A stretch of DNA of 40,651 bases, taken from contig JADFIG010000032.1 in assembly GCA_022566735.1 (NCBI GenBank), positions 1 to 40,651 of the forward strand, written 5' to 3'. A program made the translations under genes and the position numbers. Shown here piece by piece: positions 23,003-33,491 of the stretch. Source of the stretch: Pseudomonadota bacterium (GTDB taxonomy: Bacteria; Pseudomonadota; Gammaproteobacteria; Burkholderiales; Burkholderiaceae_C). The notes beneath the pieces were generated by a model that had not been told where the DNA came from, made no database searches, and saw only the letters and a list, made by a program, of their open reading frames with translations. How positions within the stretch are numbered: position 1 is the first letter of the stretch; each line of letters begins with the position of its first letter.

Positions 23003-24037
23003 TCAATGGGATTCAATGGGCGCAGGGCGCCCGCCGCGTTCGCGGTAAGCCGTCGGCGCCATGCCTTCCCAGCGCTTGAAGGCGCGGCGGAAGTTGGCCT
23101 GGTCGTCGTAGCCCAGCAGGAAGGCGATCTCCTGCATCGTCAGGCGACCGGCCTGCACATGCTCGACGGCCAGGGTGTGGCGCACGTCTTCCAGGATGTC
23201 GCGGTAGGACGTGCCCTCGTCCAGCAGCTTGCGGTGCAGGGTCCGCGCACTGAGGTTGAGCTGGCGGGCCGTGAGCTGCAGCGAGGGGAAGCCGCCTTGC
23301 CCCGACAGCATCAGCCGGCGCACCCGGGCCGACAGGCTGTGCTGCCGCTGCAGGCGTGAGACCTCGGCCTGGCAGCGCTGCACGGCGTCCAGCCAGGCCT
23401 CGGCGTTGCCGCTGCGCAAGGGGCGGTCCAGCGGGGCCACGGGCAGCTCCAGCCCGCACCAGACCGCGTCCCAGCGCAGCTCGCAGCGGAACAGCTCGCG
23501 CGCCAGGTCGGCATGCGCCGGTTCGGGGAAGGGGAAGGCCGCGCGGCTGACCTGGCCGCTGCCCAGGGTGACGTAGTCGATCAGGTTCTTGATCGTCAGC
23601 ACGATGGCTTCCGTCACCGGCAGGCGGATGTCGCCCAGGGGGTGGGGCTCGGCGAAGACCAGGCGCAGGCGCTCGCCATGCACTTCCTGGCGCAGGGTCA
23701 GCAAGGAGGTGCGCAGCTGCAGGTAGGCCTCGATGGCGTCCACGGTCTGGCGCAGGGTCTGGCTGTGCAGCGCCACATGCCCCAGCAGGCCGTGGCTGGA
23801 GACCATCAGCCGATCGCCCACCAGCAGGCCGAAGGCCGGCTCACCCGTGAGGGCCAGGGCGTCGCGCACCAGGCGGCGGAAGTCCGCGAAAGACAGCTCC
23901 GGCACCTCCAGCTCGCCCTGCGGCCCCGGGCGCTGCAGCCGCTGGAACCAGTCGGGCAGGCGCACGCCCATGCGCGCGACCTGGTCCGCGATCTGGTGGA
24001 CGTACTGCGCTGGCAGGAAGAAGTCGGTGTCTGACAT
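23003..24037 (-). CDS. AraC-family regulator, divergent to the monooxygenase genes
   Basis: This 344-residue protein has an N-terminal Arabinose_bd-type domain (residues 1-210, with LPDWFQRL and GLLVGDRLMVSSHGLLGHVA) and a C-terminal AraC double HTH. The latter has LNLSARTLHRKLLDEGTSYR and then IAFLLGYDDQANFRRAFKRW. The form resembles OruR/ArgR-like and alkane-gene regulators. It is divergently placed from the reductase-hydroxylase pair, and the 114-base gap holds TGTCAAT direct repeats 21 bases apart. The likely role is activation of that pair by its substrate or product. ATG 24037 starts MSDTDFFLPAQY; ATG 24043 is also possible. Confidence 0.88.
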   Translation of the reverse strand: MSDTDFFLPAQYVHQIADQVARMGVRLPDWFQRLQRPGPQGELEVPELSFADFRRLVRDALALTGEPAFGLLVGDRLMVSSHGLLGHVALHSQTLRQTVDAIEAYLQLRTSLLTLRQEVHGERLRLVFAEPHPLGDIRLPVTEAIVLTIKNLIDYVTLGSGQVSRAAFPFPEPAHADLARELFRCELRWDAVWCGLELPVAPLDRPLRSGNAEAWLDAVQRCQAEVSRLQRQHSLSARVRRLMLSGQGGFPSLQLTARQLNLSARTLHRKLLDEGTSYRDILEDVRHTLAVEHVQAGRLTMQEIAFLLGYDDQANFRRAFKRWEGMAPTAYRERGGRPAPIESH

Positions 24038-24052
24038 GGGCATGACGGGCGG

Positions 24053-24090
24053 GCGCATTGTCAATAAATGACCTGTGGCTGTCAATGCGC
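24053..24090. promoter_or_regulatory. Probable AraC-type operator: TGTCAAT repeats 21 bp apart inside an inverted repeat
   Basis: TGTCAAT occurs at 24059-24065 and 24080-24086 in the same orientation, exactly 21 bases (two helical turns) apart, the classic spacing of AraC half-sites. The pair lies within GCGCATTG (24053-24060) and CAATGCGC (24083-24090), a perfect 8-base inverted repeat. It is 16 bases upstream of the AraC-type gene and about 62 bases upstream of the reductase gene. The binding protein is inferred to be the adjacent AraC regulator. Confidence 0.6.
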
Positions 24091-24151
24091 GCCCTCCCTC
24101 ATCCGGGACCCGGTTCCTAGCATCGGGACACCCAGGTTCTCAGGAGTCCGC

Positions 24152-25204
24152 ATGTTCAGTTTCTGTGCCAAGCCCAAGGCGGTGAGCGCCCAGGTCAATG
24201 ACACGGCCATCACGGTCCAGCCCAAGGAGACCCTGTTGCAGGCCGCGCTGCGCCAGGGCATCGACTTCCCCCACAGCTGCCGCGTGGGCGGCTGCGCCAC
24301 CTGCAAATGCCGCCTGCTGGAGGGCAAGGTCCGCGAGCTCACCGAGACCGGCTACATCCTGTCGGACGCCGAGCTGGACCAGGGCTACATCCTGGCCTGC
24401 CAGAGCGTGCCGCGCACCGATGTGCGCATCCAGGTCGAGCTGAGCGCCGCCACCGCGCGCCGCCGCGTGCGGGGCCGGGTGCTGTCGCGCGAGGTGCTGA
24501 CGCACGACATCGTGCGCCTGCGCATCCAGCTCGACGAGTCTCTGCCCTACCAGGCCGGCCAGTTCGCACAGCTCAGCGTCGACAGCCTGCCCGGCGTGGC
24601 GCGCAGCTATTCCTTTGCGACACCGATGCAGCCCGACGCCCAGGTCAGCTTCTTCGTGCGCAAGGTGCCCGAGGGGCTGTTCTCGGCGCATGTGCATGCG
24701 CACGCCGTGGTGGGCGAGGGCGTCACCGTCGACGGCCCGCAGGGCGACTTCCACCTGCGCCCGGCCGACGCGCCCCTGCTGCTGGTCGCCGGGGGCAGCG
24801 GGCTGGCGCCGGTGCTGGCCTTGCTGGCGCAGGCCCTGGCCGATGGCGTCAAGCGCCCGGTCAGCCTGATCTTCGGGGCGCGCACCCAGGCCGACCTCTA
24901 CGCGCTCGACCACCTGCAGGCGCTCCACCGGCAGTGGCCCGAGGGCTTCGACTTTGTGCCCATCCTCTCGCAAGAGCCCGCGGCCTCCGGCTGGCAGGGC
25001 CCGCGCGGCTTGGTCACCGACCTCATCCCCGCGCGCCTGCGTGAGGGCAGCCACGCCTACCTGTGCGGCCCGCCCGCCATGGTCGATGTGGCCAGTGCCC
25101 TGCTGCGCGAGCGGGGCGTGGCACCGGCCGACATCCACGCCGACCGCTTCACCACCCTGCACGAGGTGCCGACGGCGACGGCGTCCACGGCTGCAGCCGC
25201 CTGA
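24152..25204 (+). CDS. Ferredoxin-NAD(P)H reductase, XylA-type electron-transfer component
   Basis: This 350-residue protein has three domains. A plant-type [2Fe-2S] ferredoxin has cysteines C43, C48, C51 and C83 (CRVGGCATCKC...LACQ). An FAD domain follows with RSYSFATP. The NAD-binding domain has LLLVAGGSGLAPVLALL and AYLCGPPAMV. It would pass electrons from NAD(P)H to the membrane hydroxylase encoded 45 bases downstream, as XylA does for XylM. ATG 24152 follows CAGGAG (24140-24145). The upstream in-frame extension to 24068 has no support. The ferredoxin domain within the reductase explains the absence of a rubredoxin gene. Confidence 0.9.
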   Translation: MFSFCAKPKAVSAQVNDTAITVQPKETLLQAALRQGIDFPHSCRVGGCATCKCRLLEGKVRELTETGYILSDAELDQGYILACQSVPRTDVRIQVELSAATARRRVRGRVLSREVLTHDIVRLRIQLDESLPYQAGQFAQLSVDSLPGVARSYSFATPMQPDAQVSFFVRKVPEGLFSAHVHAHAVVGEGVTVDGPQGDFHLRPADAPLLLVAGGSGLAPVLALLAQALADGVKRPVSLIFGARTQADLYALDHLQALHRQWPEGFDFVPILSQEPAASGWQGPRGLVTDLIPARLREGSHAYLCGPPAMVDVASALLRERGVAPADIHADRFTTLHEVPTATASTAAAA

Positions 25205-25249
25205 CGATTTCCCACAACAAGCACACATCTACCTACCGAGGACGACCCC

Positions 25250-26356
25250 ATGATGCTCTTCCACTACCTCAAGTACTTCCTCTTCCACGTGATCGGGCTG
25301 CTGGCGCTGGCGGCGCTGGTGGCCGGCGGCATGTGGGTCACCATCGGCCTGGTCGGCGTGCTGGCCATCTACCTGGTGGGCGATGCCGTCTGCGGCGACG
25401 ACACCGCCACGCCGCACTTCGCGCACCCCGGCATCCTGACCTTCCAGCTGTGGATGGCGCTGCCTCTGCTCTCGGCCATCGTGTTCGCGTCGGTGTGGTC
25501 CTTCGGTGCGACGTTCGGCGGGGCCGGGACGCACTGGGCTCACCAGGTCTCCGGCGTGCTGCTGACCGGCCTGATGATCGGCATGATCGGCACCATCCCT
25601 GCGCACGAGCTCACCCACCGCACCTGGGACCCGGTGTCCATGCTGGTCGGGCGTTGGCTGCTGGCCTTCAGCTTCGACACGGTCTTCTCGATCGAGCACG
25701 TCTATGGCCACCACCGCTACGTCTCGACCACCGCAGACCCGGCCACCGCGCCGCGCGGGCGCAACGTGTACTTCCACGTGGTCGCCTCCACCCTCAAGGG
25801 CAACGTCAGCGCCTGGCAGATCGAGCGCAAGCGCCTGCAGCGCCAGGGCCACGGCGTGTTCACCCCCTTCAATGCCGTCATCCGCGGCCACCTCATGAGC
25901 GTGCTGCTCGTGGCCGGTGCCTGGGCCCTGGGCGGCTGGCCCGCGGCCGCTTACTTCCTGGCCTGTGCGCTGTGGGGCAAGGCGCTGCTGGAAATCGTCA
26001 ACTACATGGAGCACTACGGCATGGTGCGCGACCCGGCCACCCCGGTGCAGCCGCGCCACTCGTGGAACACCAACAAGCGCATCAGCTCCTGGACGATGTT
26101 CAACCTGACCCGCCACTCCCACCACCACGCCCAGGGCGAGGTGCCTTACCAGGACCTCAAGCCCTTCCCGCAGGCACCCATGATGGTGGGCGGCTACCTC
26201 ACGACCATCGTGGTGGCCATGCTCCCGCCGCTGTGGCACAAGCTGATGACGCCCAAGGTCCAGGCCTGGGACCGCGATTTCGCCTCCCCCGCCGAGCGCG
26301 AACTGGCCCGCCAGGCCAACCAGCGCAGCGGCATCGCCCAGCTGGTGCGGGCCTGA
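25250..26356 (+). CDS. Membrane di-iron hydroxylase, AlkB/XylM family
   Basis: This 368-residue protein has several transmembrane stretches in its first 115 residues and the histidine boxes of the family: HELTH (119-123), EHVYGHH (149-155), NYMEHYG (251-257) and RHSHHHA (288-294). These bind two irons that activate oxygen to hydroxylate alkanes, xylenes or related hydrocarbons in the inner membrane. The electron donor is probably the XylA-like reductase directly upstream. ATG 25250 is preceded by GAGGA. Alkane and aromatic-methyl preference cannot be told apart here; the reductase type favours the XylM-like side, which is an inference. Confidence 0.9.
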   Translation: MMLFHYLKYFLFHVIGLLALAALVAGGMWVTIGLVGVLAIYLVGDAVCGDDTATPHFAHPGILTFQLWMALPLLSAIVFASVWSFGATFGGAGTHWAHQVSGVLLTGLMIGMIGTIPAHELTHRTWDPVSMLVGRWLLAFSFDTVFSIEHVYGHHRYVSTTADPATAPRGRNVYFHVVASTLKGNVSAWQIERKRLQRQGHGVFTPFNAVIRGHLMSVLLVAGAWALGGWPAAAYFLACALWGKALLEIVNYMEHYGMVRDPATPVQPRHSWNTNKRISSWTMFNLTRHSHHHAQGEVPYQDLKPFPQAPMMVGGYLTTIVVAMLPPLWHKLMTPKVQAWDRDFASPAERELARQANQRSGIAQLVRA

Positions 26357-26481
26357 GAGGGCGCCGCAAGGCAGGGGCGGCCCTGGCGCGCGGGGGACCC
26401 AGCAGGGCTGCCTGACGCTGCGCGACCGGCTGCGGGTGTGGCGGGTGCTCATCGCCCGTTGGCCCCGCGTGACCCCCTGCC

Positions 26482-26511
26482 CTTGAAACTTTCGAAGCCG
26501 TCCCTATAATC
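26482..26511 (+). promoter_or_regulatory. Heat-shock (sigma-32) promoter of groESL
   Basis: CTTGAAA at 26482-26488 is the sigma-32 -35 box. After a 13-base spacer CCCTATAAT (26502-26510) fits the -10 box (consensus CCCCATNT) and also resembles a sigma-70 -10. It lies in the 307-base gene-free stretch 26357-26663, which otherwise holds the CIRCE element and the groES leader. Confidence 0.85.
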
Positions 26512-26512
26512 A

Positions 26513-26539
26513 TTAGCACTCGCATGAGGTGAGTGCCAG
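26513..26539. promoter_or_regulatory. CIRCE element (HrcA operator)
   Basis: TTAGCACTC (26513-26521), nine bases, then GAGTGCCAG (26531-26539). The left arm matches the CIRCE consensus fully and the right arm at seven of nine positions. It overlaps the expected transcription start just after the sigma-32 promoter, so HrcA would repress groESL without stress. Confidence 0.9.
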
Positions 26540-26663
26540 CGCGCCCGGTCTTGCACCGCTGCGCAGACGGCGCACCTCTCGCGGCATCTTCCTGAAGCCA
26601 AAAGTGGGTGATCACTCACAAGGCAATCCCGTCCAACCGTTGTCTCTCTAGACAGGAGAAGTC

Positions 26664-26954
26664 ATGAAACTGCGTCCTCTGCACGATCGCGTGATCGTCA
26701 AGCGCCTGGAACAAGAAACCAAGACCGCTTCGGGCATCGTCATCCCTGACGCCGCCGCTGAGAAGCCTGACCAGGGCGAAGTGCTCGCCGTCGGTCCCGG
26801 CAAGCGCAATGACAAGGGCGACTTCGTGGCCCTGAACGTCGCCGTGGGCGACCGCGTCCTGTTCGGCAAGTACTCTGGCCAGTCCGTCAAGGTCGATGGC
26901 GAAGAGCTGCTGGTCATGCGCGAAGAAGACCTGTTCGCCGTCGTCGCCAAGTAA
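26664..26954 (+). CDS. groES: Co-chaperonin GroES
   Basis: This 96-residue protein is typical: [20 protein letters not shown], the mobile-loop region [18 protein letters not shown], and [12 protein letters not shown] to the end VVAK. It caps the GroEL ring during ATP-driven protein folding in the cytoplasm. ACAGGAGA (26653-26660) precedes the ATG at 26664. It is the first gene of the heat-shock operon, 63 bases ahead of groEL. Normal length, no anomaly. Confidence 0.98.
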   Translation: MKLRPLHDRVIVKRLEQETKTASGIVIPDAAAEKPDQGEVLAVGPGKRNDKGDFVALNVAVGDRVLFGKYSGQSVKVDGEELLVMREEDLFAVVAK

Positions 26955-27017
26955 CTGGCCGCCACCGCGATCCCTTCGCAGGCAAACACCCCACATCACT
27001 GGATTCGGAGAATTTAA

Positions 27018-28661
<1,644 letters not shown>

Positions 28662-28711
28662 GCCCTGGCCCCTGCGCCACGGCGCCTGCCTGACGGTGGG
28701 CGCCAACACGA

Positions 28712-28737
28712 AAGGCCGCTGCGAAGCGGCCTTTTTT
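28712..28737 (+). terminator. Rho-independent terminator of groESL
   Basis: AAGGCCGCT (28712-28720) and AGCGGCCTT (28725-28733) form a perfect 9-bp stem closed by the tetraloop GCGA, followed by a T-run to 28737. It stands 50 bases after the groEL stop. The A-run on the 5' side could also end transcription from the minus strand. Confidence 0.92.
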
Positions 28738-28782
28738 CATGGCCCGACCGGTCGGCTGACCGGCAGGCCCGCAGCCTCGGGC

Positions 28783-28950
28783 TCAGAGCTTGCCGGCTTC
28801 GCGCAGCAGGCGGTCGTGGCGCTCGGTGTCTTCCTTGACGTGCTTGAGCACGTACCAGACAAAGTAACCCAGGCCGCAGAGCATGGCGACGATGCTCACA
28901 GCGCTGAGAACGCCGTAGTCGGTGGTGAAGAAGTCAATCCAGGCTTGCAT
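28783..28950 (-). CDS. Small single-span membrane protein (DUF3149-type)
   Basis: This 55-residue protein begins MQAWIDFFTTDYGVLSAVSI. One transmembrane helix covers about residues 14-36 (VLSAVSIVAMLCGLGYFVWY), and a charged cytoplasmic tail follows (KHVKEDTERHDRLLREAGKL). Wording and size fit DUF3149 proteins of Betaproteobacteria, whose function is unknown to me. ATG 28950 is preceded on the minus strand by GAGGAG. The gene is convergent with groEL and divergent from the patatin-type gene. Confidence 0.8.
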   Translation of the reverse strand: MQAWIDFFTTDYGVLSAVSIVAMLCGLGYFVWYVLKHVKEDTERHDRLLREAGKL

Positions 28951-29130
28951 GGTGGGGCTCCTCTCGGGGTCCTTGGGGTTGTCGGGATCTCTGTGGATCG
29001 TCCGCCCGGTCTGTCCCGGGCCTCTTCGCCATCTGACGCCGAATCGGTCCGTGCGGCGATGACGCAGATCAAAGCGGCGCTCGGCGACGGCCACGGTGGC
29101 GGCCGCATTTGACGCGGCACAATCCCGGCC

Positions 29131-31548
29131 ATGGCCCGTGTCGCTCCACCCCCTGTCGCTGCCCCCGCCACGGCACCTGTCCCCGCCTGTCGCCGTGCCT
29201 TGCGCTCCCTCGGGCGCATCCGGGGCGGCTTGTGCCTGGTCGCCCTTCTGCGCTTGTGGGGCTTGTGGGGCTTGGGGGCGCTGGGGGCCATTGGTGCCAT
29301 GGGGGAACTCGGCGGTCTGGCCACCGCGGCTGCCGCCGAGCCGGTGGCGTTGCCCGCGGCCCCGGGCGCACACCCCCGCGTCGGCCTGGTGCTGTCCGGT
29401 GGCGGTGCCCGTGGCCTGGCGCACGTCGGCGTGCTCAAGGTGCTGGAGCGCGAGCGCATCCCGGTGGATGTCATCGCCGGCACCTCCATGGGCGCCATCG
29501 TGGGCGGGCTCTATGCCAGCGGGTTGAGCGCTGCCGAGATCGAGGTCGAGGTGGCACGGCTGAACTGGGGCGAGGTGTTCGCCGCGCGGGTGGACCGCCA
29601 GAACCTGTCACAGCGCCGCAAGGAGCAGGATTTCGAGGTCTCGCCGCTGATCGAGGTGGGCGTGGGCGCCGACGGCCTGAAGGCGCCGCTGGGGGCCGTC
29701 TCCAGCCGCCTGCTCGAATCCCACCTGCGCCGCCTCACCCTGGCGGCCGGCCAGGTCAAGCACTTCGACCAGCTGCCCACGCCCTTCCGCGCCGTGGCCA
29801 CCGACATGGAAACCGGCCAGGCCGTGGTGCTGGCCGATGGCGACCTGGCCACGGCCTTGCGCAGCAGCATGTCGGTGCCGGGTGTGTTCGCGCCGCTGGA
29901 GGTGGAGGGCCGCATCCTGGGCGATGGCGGACTGGTGGACAACCTGCCGGTGGACGTGGCCCGGGCCATGGGGGCGCAGCGCGTGATCGCCGTCAACATC
30001 GGCACGCCGCTGTCGCGCCGCGAGACGCTGGGCTCCATCACCGGCGTGACCGCGCAGATGATCAACATCCTGACCGAGCAGAACGTGCAGCAGAGCCTGC
30101 GCATGCTGGGCCCGCAGGACGTGCTGATCGCACCGCAGCTCGATGGCCTGACGGCCGCCGACTTCGACCGCGCCATCGACTTCATGCGCCTGGGCGAGCT
30201 GCAGGCCGAGGCCCTGGTGCTGCGCATGCAGGACCTCAAGCTCGGCCCTGAGGCCTATGCCGAGTGGCTGGCCCGACGCAAGCTGCGCGTGCAGCCCAGG
30301 CCGGTGCTGGACTTCGTGCGCTTTGCCGGCACCGAGATCACCCACCCCGAAAGCCGCCCCGACCTGCTGGCCAGCCAGCCGGGCCAGCCCTTCAGCGTGG
30401 CCCATGCCGAACGGGACCTGACGATGCTCGCCGCCTCGGGCGACTACCTGCGCACCGACTACCGCCTGGTGCGCATGGTCAATGGCGAGCAGGGCCTGAT
30501 CTTCGATCTGGAAGACAAGCCCTGGGGCCCGAACTACCTGCAGATGGGCCTGGACTTCAGCGCCGACAACCGCGGCCGCAGCGTCTTCAACCTCAAGCTG
30601 GCGCACAACCGCCACTGGCTGGATGCGTCCGGCGCGGAGTGGCGCAACTTCGTGCGCCTGGGCACGGCGCCGATGCTGGCCTCGGAGCTGTACCGCCCCA
30701 TGAACTTCCGCCTGCCCGATGGCCTGGAGGGCTTCGTGGCGGCGTCTGGCTCCGTGCAGCGCCGCACCCTGGACTACCACACCGTGCCAGAGGCCAAGGC
30801 CGATGCGCAGGTGGACCGCCACATCGTCGCCCTGCATGCCGATGTGGGTGTGAACTGGCGCGAACTGGGCGAGCTCCGCCTGGGCCTGCAAGACGAGCTC
30901 TGGCGCGACGACCCCACCCTAGTCAGCAGCAGCTACAGCCTGGCCCGGGCAGGGCAGGGCGCAGACGGAGGCCTGCGCAACGAACGATGGCACGAACGTG
31001 GCTGGCGCCTGCGCGCCGTCTTCGACCAGCTCGACCACGCCTTCTTCCCGACCCGCGGCTGGCGCGTGGAAAGCCAGTGGATGCAGGGCCGCCGCCTCAG
31101 CCGCGAAGACTTCGCCGATGGCCCCATCCGCCGCTTCAACCTGCAGGTGCAGGGGGTCAACTCCTGGGGCGTGCACACGTTCAGCGCGCTCACGCGCCTG
31201 GACCTGTCCGATGGCGTGGCCGCGCAGATCCCGCGCTACGGCCTGGGCGGCTTCCAGCAGCTGTCGGGCTTCGCACCCTTCCAGGTCAGCGGCCAGCAGG
31301 TGGCCCTGGTGCGCCTGGGCTACCAGGTGCGGCTGGCGCCGGCACCGCTCACGCGTGGCACCTTCATGGGCCTGAGCTGGGAAGGCGGCCAGGCCTGGGA
31401 GCAACGCAACGACTTCGGCAGCGGCCGCAAGCGCACGGGCACCAGCCTCTACCTGGGCGCGGACACGGCCGTGGGGCCGGTGTATGGCGCCATCGTGCAC
31501 AGCCCCGGCATCGGGGCCACGCTGATGGTGTTCGTGGGGCGGCCCTGA
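29131..31548 (+). CDS. Patatin-like phospholipase with outer-membrane barrel domain (type Vd secretion-like)
   Basis: This 805-residue protein has an N-terminal hydrophobic leader (about residues 33-68, tryptophan/glycine-rich). A patatin domain follows, with the oxyanion loop SGGGARG (89-95), nucleophile S119 in GTSMG, and D265 in LGDGG. Next come a POTRA-like segment (about 390-450) and a C-terminal barrel of the BamA/surface-antigen family, ending in ATLMVFVGRP. PlpD of Pseudomonas has this architecture: the barrel exports the lipase domain across the outer membrane. The Ser-Asp dyad is intact, so phospholipase A activity is likely. ATG 29131 gives a leader longer than usual; a later start is possible. 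Confidence 0.88.
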   Translation: MARVAPPPVAAPATAPVPACRRALRSLGRIRGGLCLVALLRLWGLWGLGALGAIGAMGELGGLATAAAAEPVALPAAPGAHPRVGLVLSGGGARGLAHVGVLKVLERERIPVDVIAGTSMGAIVGGLYASGLSAAEIEVEVARLNWGEVFAARVDRQNLSQRRKEQDFEVSPLIEVGVGADGLKAPLGAVSSRLLESHLRRLTLAAGQVKHFDQLPTPFRAVATDMETGQAVVLADGDLATALRSSMSVPGVFAPLEVEGRILGDGGLVDNLPVDVARAMGAQRVIAVNIGTPLSRRETLGSITGVTAQMINILTEQNVQQSLRMLGPQDVLIAPQLDGLTAADFDRAIDFMRLGELQAEALVLRMQDLKLGPEAYAEWLARRKLRVQPRPVLDFVRFAGTEITHPESRPDLLASQPGQPFSVAHAERDLTMLAASGDYLRTDYRLVRMVNGEQGLIFDLEDKPWGPNYLQMGLDFSADNRGRSVFNLKLAHNRHWLDASGAEWRNFVRLGTAPMLASELYRPMNFRLPDGLEGFVAASGSVQRRTLDYHTVPEAKADAQVDRHIVALHADVGVNWRELGELRLGLQDELWRDDPTLVSSSYSLARAGQGADGGLRNERWHERGWRLRAVFDQLDHAFFPTRGWRVESQWMQGRRLSREDFADGPIRRFNLQVQGVNSWGVHTFSALTRLDLSDGVAAQIPRYGLGGFQQLSGFAPFQVSGQQVALVRLGYQVRLAPAPLTRGTFMGLSWEGGQAWEQRNDFGSGRKRTGTSLYLGADTAVGPVYGAIVHSPGIGATLMVFVGRP

Positions 31549-31574
31549 GCCCTGGCCGCGGTTTCAGACGCTGA

Positions 31575-32738
31575 TCAGACCCGGCTGAGGGCCTGGCCCA
31601 CCGTGGCGCGCAGGTGGTCGAGCACGTGCTGCGCGATCCTGGTCAGCGGCAGCACCTCCTGCACGGCACCCGCGGCGATGGCCTCGCGCGGCATGCCGAA
31701 GACCACGCAGCTGGCCTCGTCCTGGGCCACGCAGTAGGCGCCGGCGTCGCGCATCTCGCGCATGGCACGGGCCCCGTCGGCGCCCATGCCGGTGAGCATG
31801 ATGCCGATGGCGTTGGGCCCCACCACGCGCGCGGCCGACTTGAACAGCACTTCCACGCTGGGCTTGTGGCGGTTGACGGGGTCGCCGTCCTGCACGCGGG
31901 CGATGTAGTTGGCGCCCGAGCGCTCCACGCTCAGGTGCAGGCCGCCCGGGGCGATGTAGGCGTGGCCGGGCAGGATGCGCTCGCCGTCGGAGGCTTCCTT
32001 GACGCTGATCTTGCACAGCCCGTCCAGGCGCGCGGCGTAGTTGCGCGTGAAGCCCGGCGGCATGTGCTGGGTGATGACCACCGCGGGCGAGTCGGCGGGC
32101 AGGGTGGCCAGCACTTCCTTGGTGGCCTCGGTGCCGCCGGTGGAGGCGCCGATGAAGATGATCTTTTCCGTCGACAGGCGACCCAGGCCGGTGCTCACCG
32201 GCGCAGCGGACGCGGGTCGAGCCGCCGTGCCGGGCGCCGCGCCAGCTGCCGCGGAGGCCTGGCCTGGGCGGGCGGTGGCAGGGGCAGCCGTGCCCGCCGG
32301 GGGGGTCGCAGCCGCGGGCACCTGCAGCCGGTGGATGCGCGCCTTGGAGGCCACGCGCACCTTGTCGGTGATGTCGTCGGCGAGCTGGCGCAGGCCGTCG
32401 GCCACGCCGATCTTGGGCTTGGCCACGAAGTCCACCGCACCCAGCTCCAGCGCCTTGAGCGTCACTTCGGCGCCGCGCTCGGTCAGCGTCGACACCATCA
32501 CCACCGGCATGGGGCGCAGGCGCATCAGCTTGGAGAGGAAGTCGAGGCCGTCCATGCGCGGCATCTCCACGTCCAGGGTGATGACGTCGGGGTTGAGGTT
32601 GCGGATCATCTCGCGCGCGATGAAGGGATCGGCGGCGGCGCCGATGCACTCCATGTCGGACTGTCGGTTGATGATCTCGGTGAGCATGCTGCGCACCAGG
32701 GCGGAATCGTCCACCACGACCACGCGGATCTTGGCCAT
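31575..32738 (-). CDS. cheB: Chemotaxis protein-glutamate methylesterase/deamidase CheB
   Basis: This 387-residue protein has a receiver domain (D10, D11, phospho-acceptor D56 in [14 protein letters not shown]108) and an alanine/proline-rich linker (about 138-185) longer than in E. coli. The methylesterase domain follows, with S199 in GASTGG, H225 in ITQHMPPGF, and the aspartate in MLTGMGADG. Phosphorylated by CheA, it removes methyl groups from chemoreceptors. ATG 32738 is preceded by GGAGA. It is the last of the cheR-cheD-cheB run, starting 16 bases after cheD. No cheY or cheZ follows; a convergent patatin-type gene ends 26 bases beyond its stop. Confidence 0.96.
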   Translation of the reverse strand: MAKIRVVVVDDSALVRSMLTEIINRQSDMECIGAAADPFIAREMIRNLNPDVITLDVEMPRMDGLDFLSKLMRLRPMPVVMVSTLTERGAEVTLKALELGAVDFVAKPKIGVADGLRQLADDITDKVRVASKARIHRLQVPAAATPPAGTAAPATARPGQASAAAGAAPGTAARPASAAPVSTGLGRLSTEKIIFIGASTGGTEATKEVLATLPADSPAVVITQHMPPGFTRNYAARLDGLCKISVKEASDGERILPGHAYIAPGGLHLSVERSGANYIARVQDGDPVNRHKPSVEVLFKSAARVVGPNAIGIMLTGMGADGARAMREMRDAGAYCVAQDEASCVVFGMPREAIAAGAVQEVLPLTRIAQHVLDHLRATVGQALSRV

Positions 32739-32754
32739 TGTTGTTGTCTCCGAA

Positions 32755-33465
32755 TCAGAACAGATCGATCGAGCCACCACCCGTGGCCGCCGGCACCACC
32801 TTCTGTGCGGCGGCGCGTTCCTGCTGCACGATGGCGTCCGGGTTGGAGGGGGCCAGGCGCTTGACCATGGCCTTGCCGCTGAAGGGCAGGAAGCAGACCT
32901 TGCGCGGGTAGATGTCCAGCACATCCTTCGAGACCACGGGGATGCGTTCGGTCTTGAGGTACTCCATCACGAAGGCGGTGTTGCGCTCGCCCACGTTGAT
33001 GGTGTTCATGCCGCTGATGACGGCACCACCGCCGAACACCTTGGCTTCCATGGTCAGGCGCGAGGCGCCCATCTTCATCATTTCGTTGATGAGCAATTCC
33101 ATCGCGTAGGAGCCGTAGCGGCCCGAGTCGCTGGCACCGCCGCCGTTGTCGGGCAGCATGAAATGGTTCATGCCGCCGATCCTGGCCTGGCGGTCCCACA
33201 GGCACACGGCGATGCACGAGCCCAGCGTGGTCATGATCAGCAGGTCTTCGTTGTAGCAGAAGTACTCGCCGGGCAGGATCTTCACGGCTTCGGATTTGAA
33301 GTGCGCGTCGAAGAAGAAGAACGAGGCTTCGCCCGGCCTGGCCACGCGCGATTTCAGCCGCGCCAGCCGGTCGGTGCGGTTGAGTTGCAGCCCCAAGGCA
33401 GGCCCAGGAGGCGGCACGCCTGCGCGGGGGGCCCCGGGGGCGCCCGTGGGCGAGGTGCTGATCAT
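32755..33465 (-). CDS. cheD: Chemoreceptor glutamine deamidase CheD
   Basis: This 236-residue protein has the CheD core: the nucleophile cysteine in [13 protein letters not shown], the histidine in [11 protein letters not shown], and the [11 protein letters not shown] turn. It deamidates specific glutamines in methyl-accepting chemotaxis proteins. An N-terminal extension of about 35 residues ([20 protein letters not shown]) and a C-terminal tail ending GGGSIDLF lie outside the core and look disordered. ATG 33465 is chosen; an in-frame start 30 bases upstream would overlap cheR. It lies between cheR and cheB on one strand with gaps of 26 and 16 bases. Confidence 0.93.
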   Translation of the reverse strand: MISTSPTGAPGAPRAGVPPPGPALGLQLNRTDRLARLKSRVARPGEASFFFFDAHFKSEAVKILPGEYFCYNEDLLIMTTLGSCIAVCLWDRQARIGGMNHFMLPDNGGGASDSGRYGSYAMELLINEMMKMGASRLTMEAKVFGGGAVISGMNTINVGERNTAFVMEYLKTERIPVVSKDVLDIYPRKVCFLPFSGKAMVKRLAPSNPDAIVQQERAAAQKVVPAATGGGSIDLF

Positions 33466-33491
33466 CGTGATGTCCTTGCTGGCTGGAGGTG

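Noticed and set aside
28712..28737. Small RNA gene after groEL
   Set aside because: The only structure is a strong terminator 50 bases after the stop; no separate promoter is visible.
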